Part shown: piece after piece, positions 1 through 13,415 of the stretch
Layout of the letters: each line of letters opens with the position of its first letter
Position numbering within the stretch: position 1 is the first letter of the stretch
Assembly (NCBI GenBank): GCA_013400115.1
Contig: VXBP01002341.1
Coordinates: 1-64,000 of the forward strand
From: Rhinopomastus cyanomelas
Lineage: Eukaryota; Chordata; Aves; Bucerotiformes; Rhinopomastidae
Direction: 5' to 3'
Length of the DNA: 64,000 nt
Notes under the pieces: model-generated
What the model was told of the DNA's origin: nothing
What the model saw: the letters and a program-made list of their open reading frames with translations, nothing else
Database searches by the model: none
Position numbers and translations under genes: made by a program

Positions 1-92
1 GGTCTAGGTGATCCTGCTCTGGCAGGGGGATTTGGCTGGCTGATTTTTCAAGGTCCCTTCCAATCCCTGATATTCTTTGATTCTGTGATAAG
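1..92 (+). mobile_element. CR1 LINE 3' tail, cut by window start
   Basis: Begins GGTCTAGGTGATCCTGCTCT, continues through the typical CR1 end (TTCAAGGTCCCTTCCAATCC) and closes in two diverged ATTCTNTG units. The same order recurs at 20640-20721 and 41112-41198. The upstream part lies outside the window, so element length is unknown. Confidence 0.9.
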
Positions 93-309
93 GAAATTAG
101 TTCTGTAATCAAGTGAAATGTGTTTCAGATTTGGAGTGGGAGGTGGGGAAGAGAGTCTGGGATTCAGAGCAAATGAAAAGCACTTACCATTTCAAGCAAA
201 ACTACTCATACAGAGACTGGTCCTGCATAAGTCAGGCTTGATCCTGGTCAGACAGTACGTTTGTTCAGGCTAATTGCTTGCTGGAAGTGTGTGACTAGCA
301 CATGCACTA

Positions 310-402
310 ATAATGGTATCATCCTGCTGTGGCAGGGGGATTGGACTAGATGATCTTTCGAGGTCCCTTCCAATGCCTAATGATTCTGTGAGTCTGTGAT
401 AT
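310..402 (+). mobile_element. CR1 LINE 3' tail, strongly 5'-truncated
   Basis: Less than 100 bp of the CR1 3' end: ATCCTGCTGTGGCAGGGGGA, then TAGATGATCTTTCGAGGTCC, then ATTCTGTGAGTCTGTGA tail units. It is a separate insertion from the piece at 1-92, with about 215 bp of unrelated sequence between them. Confidence 0.9.
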
Positions 403-3400
403 TCCTGTGCGTGCTAGATTGCTTAGTGACTGACAGCTGTTTTAACGTCCTTTTGTTTATTGGCAGAGTGGATGGGGAACTGGCACTTTTAAAGCACCAG
501 CTTGCATTTTAAGCTCGGGGTTTTGTTGTTCAGAGAAAACAGTGGGAGTGCTGTGTGCAGTGTATTTTTCCTGGTTTCCTATTACTGCATTTGTCCCAGC
601 CCTGCCAGAGTGCTCTGTGTGTAAATCGTACAGAAGCCTGCAGGTCTTCACCTCATGCAGGATATGTGCCTTCACAGAGAATGTGTAATAATACAATTTC
701 TGCAGAAAATGTACTTTATATCATTTCAGTTTGGATGAAGTATCTAGTACGAGGCTGTAATCCTATTCCACTGAATTCTGTGGTGAAATTCTTTGTCCTG
801 AATTGTTCAGTGACTGTGATAACACAGCCTTCAGCGGCTGCCAGAGGATTCCTAGGTAGAAGCAGCCAGTCCCTCATTTGCAAGGCCCTCCCCACATATG
901 ACTTCTCAAGGAAGAAAGGGGAATTGACATAAAGTTACAGCTGTTTCTGTTATTCCTGCTCCCCTGGGTGCTTGACAGATACTGAGGCTGCTCTAACGGG
1001 TGACAAAAGGCTCTGCATAAATCTTTTGCTATAATACCCCTACTTGGAGTGGTGTTGAGTGCAGCTTGGACATAGTATGTGACTGAGCGCATTGACTTGG
1101 GTAGAAGAAGATTCAGATCAGATGAAATAACTGTTTGTAGGGACTGAGTGAGCTGTAATCAGGAGTATCTTTTCTACTAATGGAAAACAGAACCAAAATG
1201 TTAAAAAAGACATTAATTTCTGATACACTTCTTTTGTTACTTTTTTCTTGGACATATCTTTGGGACCATGATTGCATTTCTGTTCAGTTTGAAGTTGGTC
1301 TGTAGCAAACCAACAAACTCGAAGTGCCTTGTTCTGATAGTGTCTGCCACGCACATTTTTCATAAAGGAATAAATAGTATTTTAACTCACGTTCAATGTT
1401 TCATGTTCTGAGGTTTTCAATTTAGAATTTTCCCAAATACCTAGCAATAGATTTAGAGTCTTTCCCCACCCCAATGCCCGTGGCAGACTGAAGGATATAT
1501 ACTTGGACAATTATTCCACAGTGAAGTCTTTAACACAATTCTGCCAGACTGAATTACTAACAAGACGCCTGATGAAATGAATTAAAAATACACAGACTAA
1601 ACATTCATTTGACGTTCTTTACTGGAGACCAATAATTAAATGGTGAGAGATTCCTACAATGCAATGTGAATTTACCACTGACCTCCTTGTGCCTTCCCTG
1701 CACCCTCAGCAGTTGGCACATTACTTAGCCAAGAATTTTGACATTGATAAAGGCTTAGCTTCAGACTTCTAAATTAAGACTGAAAGGCCTGGAGGTAGCA
1801 GCAATGATGGCGTGCTTGCACAGCTCTGACACACACCACCGCTATCATCTGTTAATGGGAGTTCATTGAGATACAGTAGAAAAGTGCTCCTAAATCAAAA
1901 ATACCTGTTTCAAGTACTGTGGGAAACACACTCCTTGGAACTGGAAAGCCATTCTTCAGATTTTACGTGGACGAGTGGATGGTTTAGGCTGACAAAGGCT
2001 AATGGTGAATTGATCCCTTTGTTTACACAATGCAAATGCCTTTCAGAACTGCGTCTTATCACTGGCCTCCAACAGGGACAGAATAGTTTCAGTTTTTCAA
2101 TAATGTAGGTAAGTTTATTGAGCTTTTCAAAGTGTTCAGAACTTTTGTTAAGTTTTGTGCAAATAAGAAGATAAAACGGTTGTATTTTTTAATGAAGGAT
2201 GAATGTGCTGAATTACATTTCTTTCTTCTGTGCCCCTTCTGCTGCAGAAAGCATAAAAAACCCACAGCAGCTGCTATTTCTTAACATGGAAGCTGTAGCA
2301 CAAAAATAAAAACCCTTCAGTTTATACTAGCTCTGAAATAATGATGAGTGAAAGGCTTGCTTGATGGAATTAATCTTTCTATGTAAGGTGTTTCTCATAT
2401 AATACTGTTGCTTTGCAAGTCAGTGGGTAACTGAAGTGGAATTTATGTGGTAGAGCATGAAGATAACATCCGTGACATCCTTGATAGTCACCCTTTCAGT
2501 CCTGTCCAGCATGGAAAACAAATTATAGTACAGGTTGGATGTCACAATGACCTTTTGAGTGGAGATGTGTTTGAACCTAAATGTCTTCGAATGGGTACGC
2601 TGCTAATGTGGAGGGTGCGGTGAAAAGCTTTCTTCTAAAAATCTGCATGTCTTGGCTTATACCTTGAAACAGTTAACATGGTGCTTGGTGTCATTAGCGC
2701 TAGCGCAATGAAGCAGCCTTTGAACAGCTAAAGGACAATCTCTTTACCACTTCAAACAGTTATTTCACTTCGAACCATTTCAAAATAACTGTCAGCTTTG
2801 CCAGTAAACCTAATTTATTCCTACTGAGTATTAAACTTGAAAAGCTATTTGCTCACGAGGAGGAAAATGGCATACATTAATGACCGATTCTGGCAGTAAC
2901 AGCAAAAATAGTAAATGCAGGTTCTTGAGAGGATCACTGCTGACAACTGTATTATTTTCAGAGCTTGGAGTCTTACAGGTCATGATACTGTAAGGTCTGA
3001 AGCATTTTTCGATGCTTTTGATGTGATAAAAGCTGCCAGGCTTCACAACACACATTAATAATGTGCCGTGGACACAAAGGCGAAGGAAAGGGACTGTCTC
3101 TTCTGCTTCCCAGCTTTCAGCAACTGTCTTTTCTGGTATCTAATTCAATGAGAGTCTTTTTATGTGATGTAGTCAAGTGATGCAGCCGCAGCAGGGCCAG
3201 GAAGGACACGAGCTCTTTCCTTGAGTGACTGGATGCTAGATCTTTATGCTGCTTTATAAACAACTGTCTTAGTTTGCAAAGAGGGGTTACACCCTTATAA
3301 CTTGGTTATATTAAGAGCCTGATAAGGTAATGATTGATGAAAAGGAAGAAGGTCAAACATCTCTGAATAGAGGAAAATGCTGTTTTCATTGTTTTTATTA

Positions 3401-6400
3401 GAAAAGGCAGAACTGATCTGCAGGGCAGGTCATAGGATGGGCAAGAATGGTTAAGCTTCAGGATCAGAAGAAGGGTAGGTAGAAGAAAGAATGTAAGAAA
3501 TATATTCAGAATCATTTTTTGCTTTAAAAAAACAGAGAGCGCATGCAAATTTCAGAGAGAGAGAATTAACTGTAGTCCCTGATGGAGCATCCTGGTTTGG
3601 TGTGTATCAAGTGTCAGGCTGCATGTGTAGCTTCCCACCGGCACTGCGGCTGAGCCTAGGCTTGGAGGCTTATCAGCACTTGCTGTAAGAGTACAGAGGT
3701 GACTGGTTTCCAGTAATAGAATTGGGACAGTGTTTTGTATTGAAAAAAACCCCCAACAAGTATATGGAATTTGTTAATAATTCTTTTATGTTGTGAAAGC
3801 TCAGTGATTTTTATTATTTTCTTTCTCCCTCCCTGTGTGGAAGTCTCTTGCTTTTCTGTTTGGACTAACATGTATTGCTTATTTTCCAATCTCTTTAAAC
3901 CATTACTCCCACTAAACCAGTGAAACCACTGAAGCTTTGGGTGCAACTTTCAGCGTGCCGAATGTCCCGTGAATGTTGCCCGTCTGAAACTATTTACAAA
4001 AACGAACGCTTGCATGTGATTTGAGGCAGCGGTCTGTGGGTGCTCACGGCTTTGAGTGTCTAGTGTAGTCTTTGGTAAAGAGTAATGCTACACTTGAACA
4101 CTAGCCTTCAAGACTTGAAGTTACTTGACACATTGTAGGTCCCACGTTTTATGGACCGGTTGGCAAATCAAACATTTATTTTTGCTCTCTGTTTTTTTTC
4201 CCCCCTCACTTTCCATTAAACAGGCCACTGTTAAGTGGGTTCTTTGTCTAGGAGGGGCAGTAAGACCTCTGAGAACTGGAAACAAAACGGACTTTTTCTA
4301 ATACTCGAGGGTATAAGGCTTGACCCCTTGCCACTTGAACCTGTATAATCTAGCTTTACAAAAATATCTTCTTGCTAGTGACATTCTCTTTTAATTTGTG
4401 TTACCATGCTGTAAGATATTTCAGTGCTTTAACGGCACAAGCCTTTCTTCAGTTAATGTTTTTATATCGCATAGGGGAAAATGGACACTAGAAAAGGCTC
4501 CAAATCTAGCTGATTTGCTCAAGTATTTGAACAAGAGTGAAACAAATTAGTAGTAATATGAATCTGTATGATACAGGATGTTTTTGTAGTTTTAAAAATA
4601 ACCCTTGGGAAAGTGCTGCAATTGTAAATACAGAAGGGTATGTTTGCCTTTACCTGATTACTTAGGCTTTGATCCAGAAATCATAGTAATTTCAGTAGAC
4701 TTTGGATCGAGTCTTCAGTTTTCAGTGCAAGAAGAGATTTGCGCTTGATTTCGGATAGATTGGAGAGTAGTTAGACCGTAGTTAGACTAAGGCATTACTG
4801 GAAAGTGGGAAAGATGCTGGAAAGCATAAGTGACGTTGCAACCTGAGTATTCTGCAGAAAGAAGTTCCATGGTTTTTTTCTAGTCTGGTGTCAGAAAGAT
4901 GTGTGAAGACTTGCTTAAGTAAACTCGGTTAATTTGAACCATCTGCTGGCAGATACGGTGAGGATCACAAAATTTGCTGTGATTTATATGAGCAAACCTA
5001 CTCACACATGAATGCTGAAATGAATGATGTTTTTAACATATTTGATCGGTTTACTTTTTGGTTGTATGCTGTGATATCATCTGAGTACAGTGTAATTTAC
5101 TACTCCCTTCTTATACCCTTAAATTTGATAAAAACAAGCACATTTACTGAAACATGTGGCATATTGGTCAACAATCTCCTTTTGTCTGTCTATTATAGTT
5201 TATAGTATGAATCTGAAGGGAAAGCTGTGCTCTTTCAGGCAGCTCTTATACTGCCTCGTAACTTCAATGTAACATATGGCAAAATACCTCTTCTTACCAT
5301 TTGGCAAAACCCCCCACAACTTACGCATGAATTATACTCGCAAGAAACGCACCTCAAAGACTTGAATTTGTTTTATGCTTTGACATCAATAGGTGATGTC
5401 AAATACGTCTGCATCACAGCACAGACCCCGCAATTTTACCACCCCGAGAGCTGCCCTCAGTGGTAACTCCTCACCTTTGGGTAGCACTGCATTCTAATGT
5501 ATGAATTGGAATTATATCCCAGGTATCTTATTTAAGTACTACAGCTAAGTTTTAAACTTCCCCCGCGCTTTTTATTCCATTCAAGAAAGATTTTGTTCTT
5601 TTTGCAGGTATTTTTATACTTTACAATGAACTTGCCAGCTAATGTTCATTCTCCTCCTGCTCCGTCAATACAGAGGCTATAGGATAGTCTGTTTTTCTCA
5701 TATTTGCAGCTCTGCATTCTGATGAATGTGAGGCAAAGAAAAAGAGTGTGAAAAATATTTCTTATGAATAGTCCTTTTTCTTTGCAGTTAGTTGACTTCC
5801 TCTTAATGAAAACTATTGCCCAAAAATTCATTTAAAAAAGTATGTCTTCAGAGTGTCAAAAGCAATTACCATTCTTCTGTGATATAATTGTAATTGAAAG
5901 AATCTCCTGTACTTTGCTGTGTGAGACCAAGGTCCTGCATACCAAAGGGAGCTTTTGCTGGCAGCACCATGAAGCCCTTCTGAGAACTGGTTCTACGTGT
6001 GTTTGTTAATGTTTTGTTGAGCACAGACAGAAAATCTGCAACTGTCTAGAGCAGATAGAATGGATGAGCTTTCTTGCACAAACCTTGCCGTCGAGGGCCC
6101 AAACACTCGTGCATAACTTAATTCTTGTGAGGAGTCCCGTCTGCGTCAGTGAACTACCCACACAAGTACAGACACACATGTGCAAAGGTGTTGGCAGGAT
6201 CGCCGCCTCATTTCCACCCATGATCTTTGAAATTCCATGCTTAAACTCCTCTAAGACCCCAAAGAGAGAGCCCCTCTTGGGAAGATCTGAACATCTCCTG
6301 TTCATATTGCAGTGAAAGGAAGTTGAAGTTATTTGTTTAATACGATGGGGACAACAGGTCTTTCTCTTTCATAACTCAGATGTGTACTGATGTAATAACT

Positions 6401-8832
6401 CCCTCCACTCCAGTGTTGTCATCAAGCTTACCGTGAATTGCGGTCAGTCTCGCTTACATTTTAAGCATTGTTTTTTCTTAAATGAGGGACTTGAAACCAT
6501 TTTTGCAGACTGACAACATCAGGTTTTCCCACTTAATGAACAAAATTCAAATGACCGTGTAATATTTTCAAAGAACGGGCTGATGGAGGACGGCCCGTTG
6601 TCAGAAAATTAGCGTACAAATTTCACTTTGCTGCGTTCTGATTTAATTTTAAACTAACTTATGGTTTGTTGACAACATTTACGTTTTGTAGAATAGGTGT
6701 AGGGTGCAAGTTTGCTGTATTTCCTACCATAAAGAAAAAGAACCATTAACTCTGACATCTGTTTTTAGCGCTTTCCTTCATATTTTTGGATGAGTGCCTG
6801 GCAAAAGCTGGAAAGCGACTAGGAGATCAACCAAAGATGGCCTAAGGGCCTGTTCCCAGCTGGTACGACATCTGGAATGTTATATAGAGTGGATAAATTC
6901 AGAGCTGTAGTTTAATAACATTGGTATTCAAGCATTCGGCCTACAGCAAAGGAAGGGCAGCGGAGGCATGCGTGGTGCATAATATGTCAAGGTGTCTGAA
7001 ATGTAATTTGCTGGGTTTTCACTTTCATTTTGGCAAATCTCTTCTGCTTATGTATAAACTTTCAACTAGTATTGTTTTGAACCCTCACAAAATAGTGAAG
7101 TCATATTGGTATTATATCCAGGATCTTATCTTTTCGCTAAGCTTAGAGTATGTCTGGGTTTCTTTTTTCTTAGGAAAAAAGTGCTAAAGACAGATTTTTA
7201 TGAGCTGAGTAGGAATAACTTAAGCTGCTACCTTTGCAAATTTTAAGTATACACAGTCTTTTACAGCAAAGACTTTGCAGAAAGTTAAACTATTCAGGAA
7301 TCTGAACTTGTGCTATATGGAGCCGCACTCACAAGATTTATGTGTCAGAAGGGCTGGTTTTTCTTTTCTATTTAGGGTTTAGTTAATCTTCTGACTGTCT
7401 AATCTCCAAACTGTAATTAAATGTGTTGCTAGGCAAGCCCGCAAAGTTTTAGATGGGGATCAGTGGAGAGCCACCTGCTTACAACAGCTCTGAACTTACA
7501 GTGCTAAGTCAAAAAAAGAGCTGAAGCTGACTCTTGTTTGCAGAGCTGTAACTACACCAATCAGGGGACATGTGAGTCCCTCTGCCTTTGCATCGCTGTG
7601 TCGCAGTATGAGGCGAGTATTGCATACGCATTGCATTGGCCACAAAAGGGGAAGACATTCTGATGGTGAGCCCAGCAGCTCGATCACGTGAGTGGAGCTG
7701 GACTGCGATACAAGGCTGCAGCTGGGAGAGAGTTCGCTGAAGCATCTCTGTGTGGGGCTGTGCTGTTCTGCAGATGATTCCTTTCTGTTTTGCAGCATTA
7801 TGGTCTTCTCTCTCCAGCCTGCATCTTTCCAGTAAGATGCTGGCGTGATGAGGAGTCTGTGGAGCTGTACTTCCAGCTAGTAAGTCACAGGGCCGTGGTA
7901 AAGGAGGGTGCTGCGTGTGCAGCACATCAGAGCTGTAACTGATGGAAGGGGGTGTGGCATAAAATCTCATTCCTCTGCTTTTTGAAAGGACTTGCTTGAT
8001 GATTCCTCAGCCCATGGTGGTTACTTCTGCACTATTTATTACTGTGCAAGATCTTGTAGGTAAAGACAAGGTACTTGAGTGTGATTTGGCAGGATTCCAA
8101 CAGAGCCTTGGAAGAGATGGACCTAGAGAGAAAGGAGAGATGACTTTTAGTACTGCACTTTGGCAGCGGTTTAGATGTGGAGGTTGGAAGGCCAGATGAC
8201 TAGGAGAAAGCTGATTTTTTTTTCTGCAGCACACTGTCATTAATTGCTAGTAGCTCATGAGGATTTTTAAATCTTATAAATTTGTGCATGTGGTGCAGAT
8301 ACACGTGTGTATAGTGCATCTGAAGCTTAAGAGGTTGAGATCATATGAAACAAGAACACCGGAGTCTTTCATACCATGATAATACTTACAAGGAATATTG
8401 TTATATGTAGTAAAACAGGGGAAAAAAAGAGGTGATTACACTACAAATCTTGATCCTGTCACCTTCCTACCCTTTACTGTATTCAGCCAGGCTTGCTCTG
8501 TCCTGGTAAATTTGGAAATAGCCAGCAAAGTCCCTGTTGATGTCTACCATGTTGTTCTGGTAAGCAAAACAATAGTTTCAGAAATCTAACTCTAGGTGGT
8601 GCTTACAAAGTAATAGACTTTAAAGCACTATATTCTCATGAGAGGAACCAAGCACCTCCTGTCACCGAATCCAAAGTGATTGCTTCAGCTTTTTCCTTTT
8701 CCTTTTGGTGTTGATTCCACTTCTGTAGAGTTTCTCGTGCAGTGCTTTCTATCCTGTAGTGCTCTGAAGAGATCCAGACTCTTGATGGATTGGTATAGCA
8801 ACACGGTCACTTTTCTGTATGTGGCTTGGTTA
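403..8832. other. Non-coding, presumed intron or upstream DNA of the ADAMTSL3-like gene
   Basis: No exon, RNA gene or recognisable transposon found. Open frames here, the longest being a 153-codon minus frame at 7509-7970, show no domain, no splice context and no family resemblance. A small tandem (GTAGTTAGAC-type, about 4768-4790) and short homopolymer runs near 4192-4205 are the only visible repeats. Confidence 0.6.
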
Positions 8833-9091
8833 TAGAATCATAGACTCGTAGAATCATTTCTGTTGGAAAAGACCCTTAAGATCCTTGAGTCCAACCACTA
8901 ATCTAACTGTCCCAAGCCCACCACTAAACTGTGTCCCTGAGCTTCATATCTACATGACTTTTAAACTTGCCCAGGGATGATTATTCAACTGTCCCCCGGG
9001 CAGCCTGTTCCAATGCCTGACAACCTATTCAATGAAGAAGTTTCCCCTGGTGCAACTTGAGGCCATTTCCTCATGTTCTATCACTTGTTAC
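8833..9091 (-). mobile_element. CR1 LINE 3' fragment (older subtype), reversed
   Basis: Read on the plus strand it starts with the reversed tail (TAGAATCATAGACTCGTAGA), then TTGGAAAAGACCCTTAAGAT, GAGTCCAACC, and ends near CCTCATGTTCTATCACTTGT. The GTTGGAAAAGACC variant differs from the GATTGGAAGGGACC variant at 13066 and 15742, so it belongs to another CR1 subtype. About 260 bp, 5'-truncated. Confidence 0.9.
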
Positions 9092-10299
9092 TTATTTACA
9101 ATTGATTCTAAATTCTTCTGACGCAGTATCTTGACCATTACATTGTGGTTGGAGTTGCTACCATTGTCTGTTTTGACCATAGCTCTTCCACGGTGGTTCT
9201 GCTCTTCTCTCCAGACAGACCATGTCACATGTTGTCACAGGCAGTTGTCCAAGCACCCAGGTAGCCTAAAAAACCTTCCTAATCTTAACACCAGCAGTTT
9301 TTCTACTAGGAGAACTCTCACTCTTTTTTTCCAGACGATAAATAATATATATTTAGAACAGCAAAATGACCACCTAAACCAAAGACTAGGTTAAGTCGTA
9401 ACGTGATTTTAGCCCCGTAATCCTGTGTTTTTTACAGTAGCCTATTGCCCCGTCTCACGTTGCTGTCCTGTTTAAAACTGGGATCATATGATGAAAAGAA
9501 ACTAAAAAAATAGTAGGATTGGAAATGGCAGGGGGTGCTCTCACAGCTTTAAATCTCAGGCTGCTAGCTGTTATGATAATGCTTTATGTCTTCAGGGTCT
9601 GGTCCTGTGCTTATAATTCAGACCAAACTTGCAATATCCCTGTTATCTGTGCGATAAGATATAATGTGAATTAAATTAAACCATATGGAATAGTTACTGG
9701 TTTACATAAATGTTGTAGATTTAGTCGGAGGAGTACTTTCAGACTGAAAATGAAGGATGTGCTTAATTCTTGGTTGGAATGTAACAATAATTTAAAAACA
9801 GCTGTACACTGTCTAGAAGAAACGTATGGTTGTTGTCAACACTCTGTGTAGTGTAGATTATTTTGCATAAGGTTTTATAACGTATTATCCTTTGGGTATG
9901 AAATATTGGTGCCAGGAGCAGAAGGATTTATTCGTCCATAGCTTCCTATGTAGCCTGTTTGGTGGATGAGTTACAATGCAATGTGACTGCAACGTTTCTG
10001 TATTGAAATGCAGACATTATAGAAGGTACTTCCATATCCCCCTTTGTACTCAATGCACACACTTAGGAGAGGCTGTCATTTTGAAGTGAAAACACTACCT
10101 TGTTTATTAAGGAATGTGTGTTCACTTTCAAATGAAACAGTGCTACTGGCAGTGAAGTAAACCGCTCTGTAAATGGAATTTCACCAGGGCATGATGTGTA
10201 CCTATACTGTCTTCAGGAGTTACTTCTTGTAATTCAGGAAGGCAACAAAACACATAGACCTTCAATGCAGTCACGTCGGGAGAGATCTGATAAGAATCG
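9092..10299. other. Non-coding intron-like stretch
   Basis: AT-leaning single-copy sequence between two CR1 copies. No coding, RNA or repeat structure recognised. Confidence 0.55.
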
Positions 10300-11837
10300 T
10301 ATCTAGAACTTTAAAAGGACGGCACGTGAAATCACAGCTCTGATAGCAGGAATTTTTAACGAGTCTATCAAAACAAGGGTGGTACCAGGTGGCTAGGGAA
10401 TAGCTAATGTAGTCCTGAAATATATCGAAGGGAAAGAGCCAGGAAACTATGAGCATGTCTGTCTGGTCTTAAGTGTATAAGGCTTTGGAATGCTTTTTGA
10501 GGAAGGAATAATTAATAACATAAAGGTAAATGGAAAAATGAAAAAATCGGATTTATCTGGAAGATCAAACTTGCCCTAACTCATTTTATAACTTTCTTTG
10601 ATCAATTTTTTTCTTCAATGAAAGGAATACAGAAACCTCATTTATCTGGACTTTGGTAAAGCCATTTGATATAATGCCATACTGGAAAATAACTTAGAGG
10701 AGGTGCAGTCTGGTGTGTGAAGTGGGAAATACATAAAGAATGGGAAAGATAAAAGCTGACTGCTGAGAGAGGAGTACTAGCCTAGGGAAAGGTTACACAC
10801 AGAGGCACTCAGACTAGGGCTGCTTAATGTTTCATTAATGACTGCGACCAGAAAAAGATTAAGATTGGGCTCATTACACTTGGTGATAAGATAAAGTTGG
10901 GAGGAACTGTCAGCACAGATCAGCATGAGAACTATACAGTAGTAACTGCGTGACCTGGAAAATGAGAGTAATAAAACAAAGTGTATTGTCATGCACATAG
11001 GGACCCCTAGCAAAAATTTCTTCTTGGAGCTTCTAAATGGAAGCAAGGTGGTGTAGAACTTGATTCTAACTTACTAAGGTCTAACATGGAAAACAACATT
11101 CAGTAAAAAACAGGAAGCTTTACCATTGTGATTAGGGCGTGGACAGGCTGTGTTTATACTGGCTTAAGAAAGGCGTGAAGACATCTGATGGTCGCCTGTC
11201 ACTGCACGAGGCTAGAAAAGAAGTGCACGATGCTGAGAGACACTGTGGGCACACTGCTTGGTCTTCAGTTAATCCTAGTATGGAAATTAGGAGAGAGAGG
11301 GTTCCTAGTCGTTTTGTGACTAGGATTCTGAAGTAGCCAGCCAATGTGAGTATCGAGACAGGGCGCAAGCTTGTGTTTTGTTGTGATAGACAATCATTTA
11401 TAGAAACGTGATGCTGCTGGAAGTCTGTATTTGGAGCCTCAGGAGCTCGATTCCAGAACTGAGGGGTTTTTGAGTGCCAGTTGTGCTGGAATATGTCCAA
11501 AGAAGGTCAAGGAAGCTGGTGATGGGTTTAGAGAACAAATCCTATGATAAGCAACTGAGGGGACTGGGGTGGTTTAGCCTGAATAAAAAGGAGGCTCAGT
11601 GTAGACATCGTTGCTCTCTACAATTATATCAATGAAGATTGGAGTGAGGAGAGTGTTGTCTCTTCTCTGAAGTGACTAATGACAGGGCAAGAGGAAACAG
11701 CCTCCAGTTGTACCATGAAAGGTTTAATAGGTGCACATGCAGTGCTGAGGGACATGGTTTGGTAGTGACCCGGCAGTACTGGGTTAACAGTTGGATTTGA
11801 TGATCGTAAAGGTCTCTTCCAACCAAAGTGATTCTGT
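10300..11837 (+). mobile_element. Ancient CR1 LINE copy, about 1.5 kb, heavily decayed
   Basis: Recognised by the order of degraded CR1 ORF2 landmarks rather than by close identity. There is a GGGAATAGCTAATG segment where a G-N-C/Y-R-P block is expected. A degraded reverse-transcriptase motif A segment (TTTATCTGGACTTTGGTAAA) lies near 10640. A C-terminal block with GAGGGGACTGGGGTGGTTTA lies near 11558, and a 3' end GGTCTCTTCCAACCAAAGTG plus ATTCTGTGA at 11811-11837. All frames carry stops. The 5' limit is uncertain by tens of bases. It is clearly older than the copy at 18296-20721. Confidence 0.78.
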
Positions 11838-13065
11838 GAAAATACAAGTGATACTGGTCAGGTGTGCATGTAAGAGTTGTTTAACACACTGGCCAACGGA
11901 AGTGTTGTCTCTTCAGTGTTCACCTAGTTTGTGCATGCTATTTTGTTTGCTTTAACAAGTACTTAGTGACTGCTGTATGCAAGTAACTGTAGACTTGGGG
12001 CCATTCCTAGCCTGGATTACTTGCTGAAGTATCTTGCATTGCCCATTCAGATTTTTTCCCTTGTTAGAGCAATTTTTCTCAGCAACCTTTATAGTTATTG
12101 ACCTCTTTGTTTAAAGTAAAATTTCGTCCATTAACCCAGCATTTCATGGATGACGTGCAGAGGTGAAGAAAATTTCCAGCCATTTTTTGCCAGTGGGCAG
12201 TAAAGCATATGCATCCAGATCCTACTCGCGTTGGTTTGGCAACAGAGCTGTAACTTTATAGGTTTACACTAGGATGGTTCCTGCTGTTTTAAATATTGTC
12301 CAGAGGATATGTTTTCTTAAGTGAAAATAGCTTGAAACCATTCATTTTTTGTGTGACAAGGGAAGGTATCAATTACTTTCTCTTACTGCCTGTATGGAAT
12401 AGGAAATGTTAATGAAACTCAACTTCTGAACCTCCTGTTTGCTAAATTCTTGGTCACCAGGTTGAAAGATCATTCTTATAGGTCAAGCAAATGTTCTGTC
12501 TTGCTCTTTAAGATCACCCATGAGACTCAAAAATAGGTGAGCAATAAAAAGGGAAAGGTATTTGAGAATGCATATAAACTAGTGAGATTTAATCCCAGTT
12601 GTCTTTAAGCATGAGATTGTGACAGATCCTACCTGTTCCGTGCTTTTGCCTATCTTCTTTTGTCTGGCCTTAGGTTTTCTGCTTAAGGATCTTGTCCAAA
12701 ACTACTGAAAGCAAAAGGATTGTGATTTCAGTGTGAGATTGCTTCTACTGAGTTCAATGAGTCTCATTTTAAACCACGAATCAGTTTTCTTTTTCTCTCT
12801 GTAGAGGTGAGATATTTAACAGCTTATGTCTGTCAGACTGACTTGAGTGTGTGTAGTGATCGTACCCTGAGGGTTCTAGAAAAGCAGGACATTGTGTCTA
12901 GATCCATTTTTAACGTGATTTGGACTATTGAGACAGAATTCATGCTGAAGAGGGGCACTGCTGATTTCCAGTGTGATTAGACTCTGTGTTTTAGACATTA
13001 GACTTTTTAAAGGATGCGGCTGGTAGCGTGAAAGGTCTGTATCAGTTAGAAGCTGTCAACTCTAA
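11838..13065. other. Non-coding intron-like stretch
   Basis: No exon, RNA gene or transposon recognised. T-rich tracts and scattered short repeats only. Confidence 0.55.
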
Positions 13066-13415
13066 ATCATAGAATCATCAGGGATTGGAAGGGACCTTGA
13101 AAGATCATCTAGTCCAATCCCCCTGCCACTGCAGGATCACCTAGACCAAGTCACAAAGGAACACATCTAGGAGGGTCTTAAACATCTCCAGAGAAGGAGA
13201 CTCCACAACCACCCTGGGAAAGCCTTTTCCAGTGCTCCGTCACCCTCACTGTGAAGAAGTTCCTTCTGATATTTATGTGGAACCTCCTATGTTCCAGCTT
13301 ACACCCATTGCCCCTTGTCCTATCACCAGATGACACTGAGAAGAGCCTGTCTCCATGCTCCTGACACCCACCCTTCACACATTTATAGACACTAATGTGG
13401 TCACCTCTGCCCTCA
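13066..13415 (-). mobile_element. CR1 LINE 3' fragment, reversed, about 350 bp
   Basis: Reversed tail ATCATAGAATCATCAGGGAT, then GATTGGAAGGGACCTTGAAA, CTCCAGAGAAGGAGACTCCA, and GTGAAGAAGTTCCTTCTGAT. On the minus strand it encodes the CR1 ORF2 C-terminus (CKLEHRRFHINIRRNFFTVR), matching the same block of the longer element at 20477-20530. Confidence 0.95.

Noticed and set aside
555..932. 125-codon plus-strand open frame
   Set aside because: No domain and no exon borders consistent with the gene; treated as chance.
7509..7970. 153-codon minus-strand open frame, with a shorter overlapping frame at 7496-7798
   Set aside because: No domain, signal peptide or splice context, and low-complexity composition. 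Frames of this size are expected by chance in 64 kb read in six frames.
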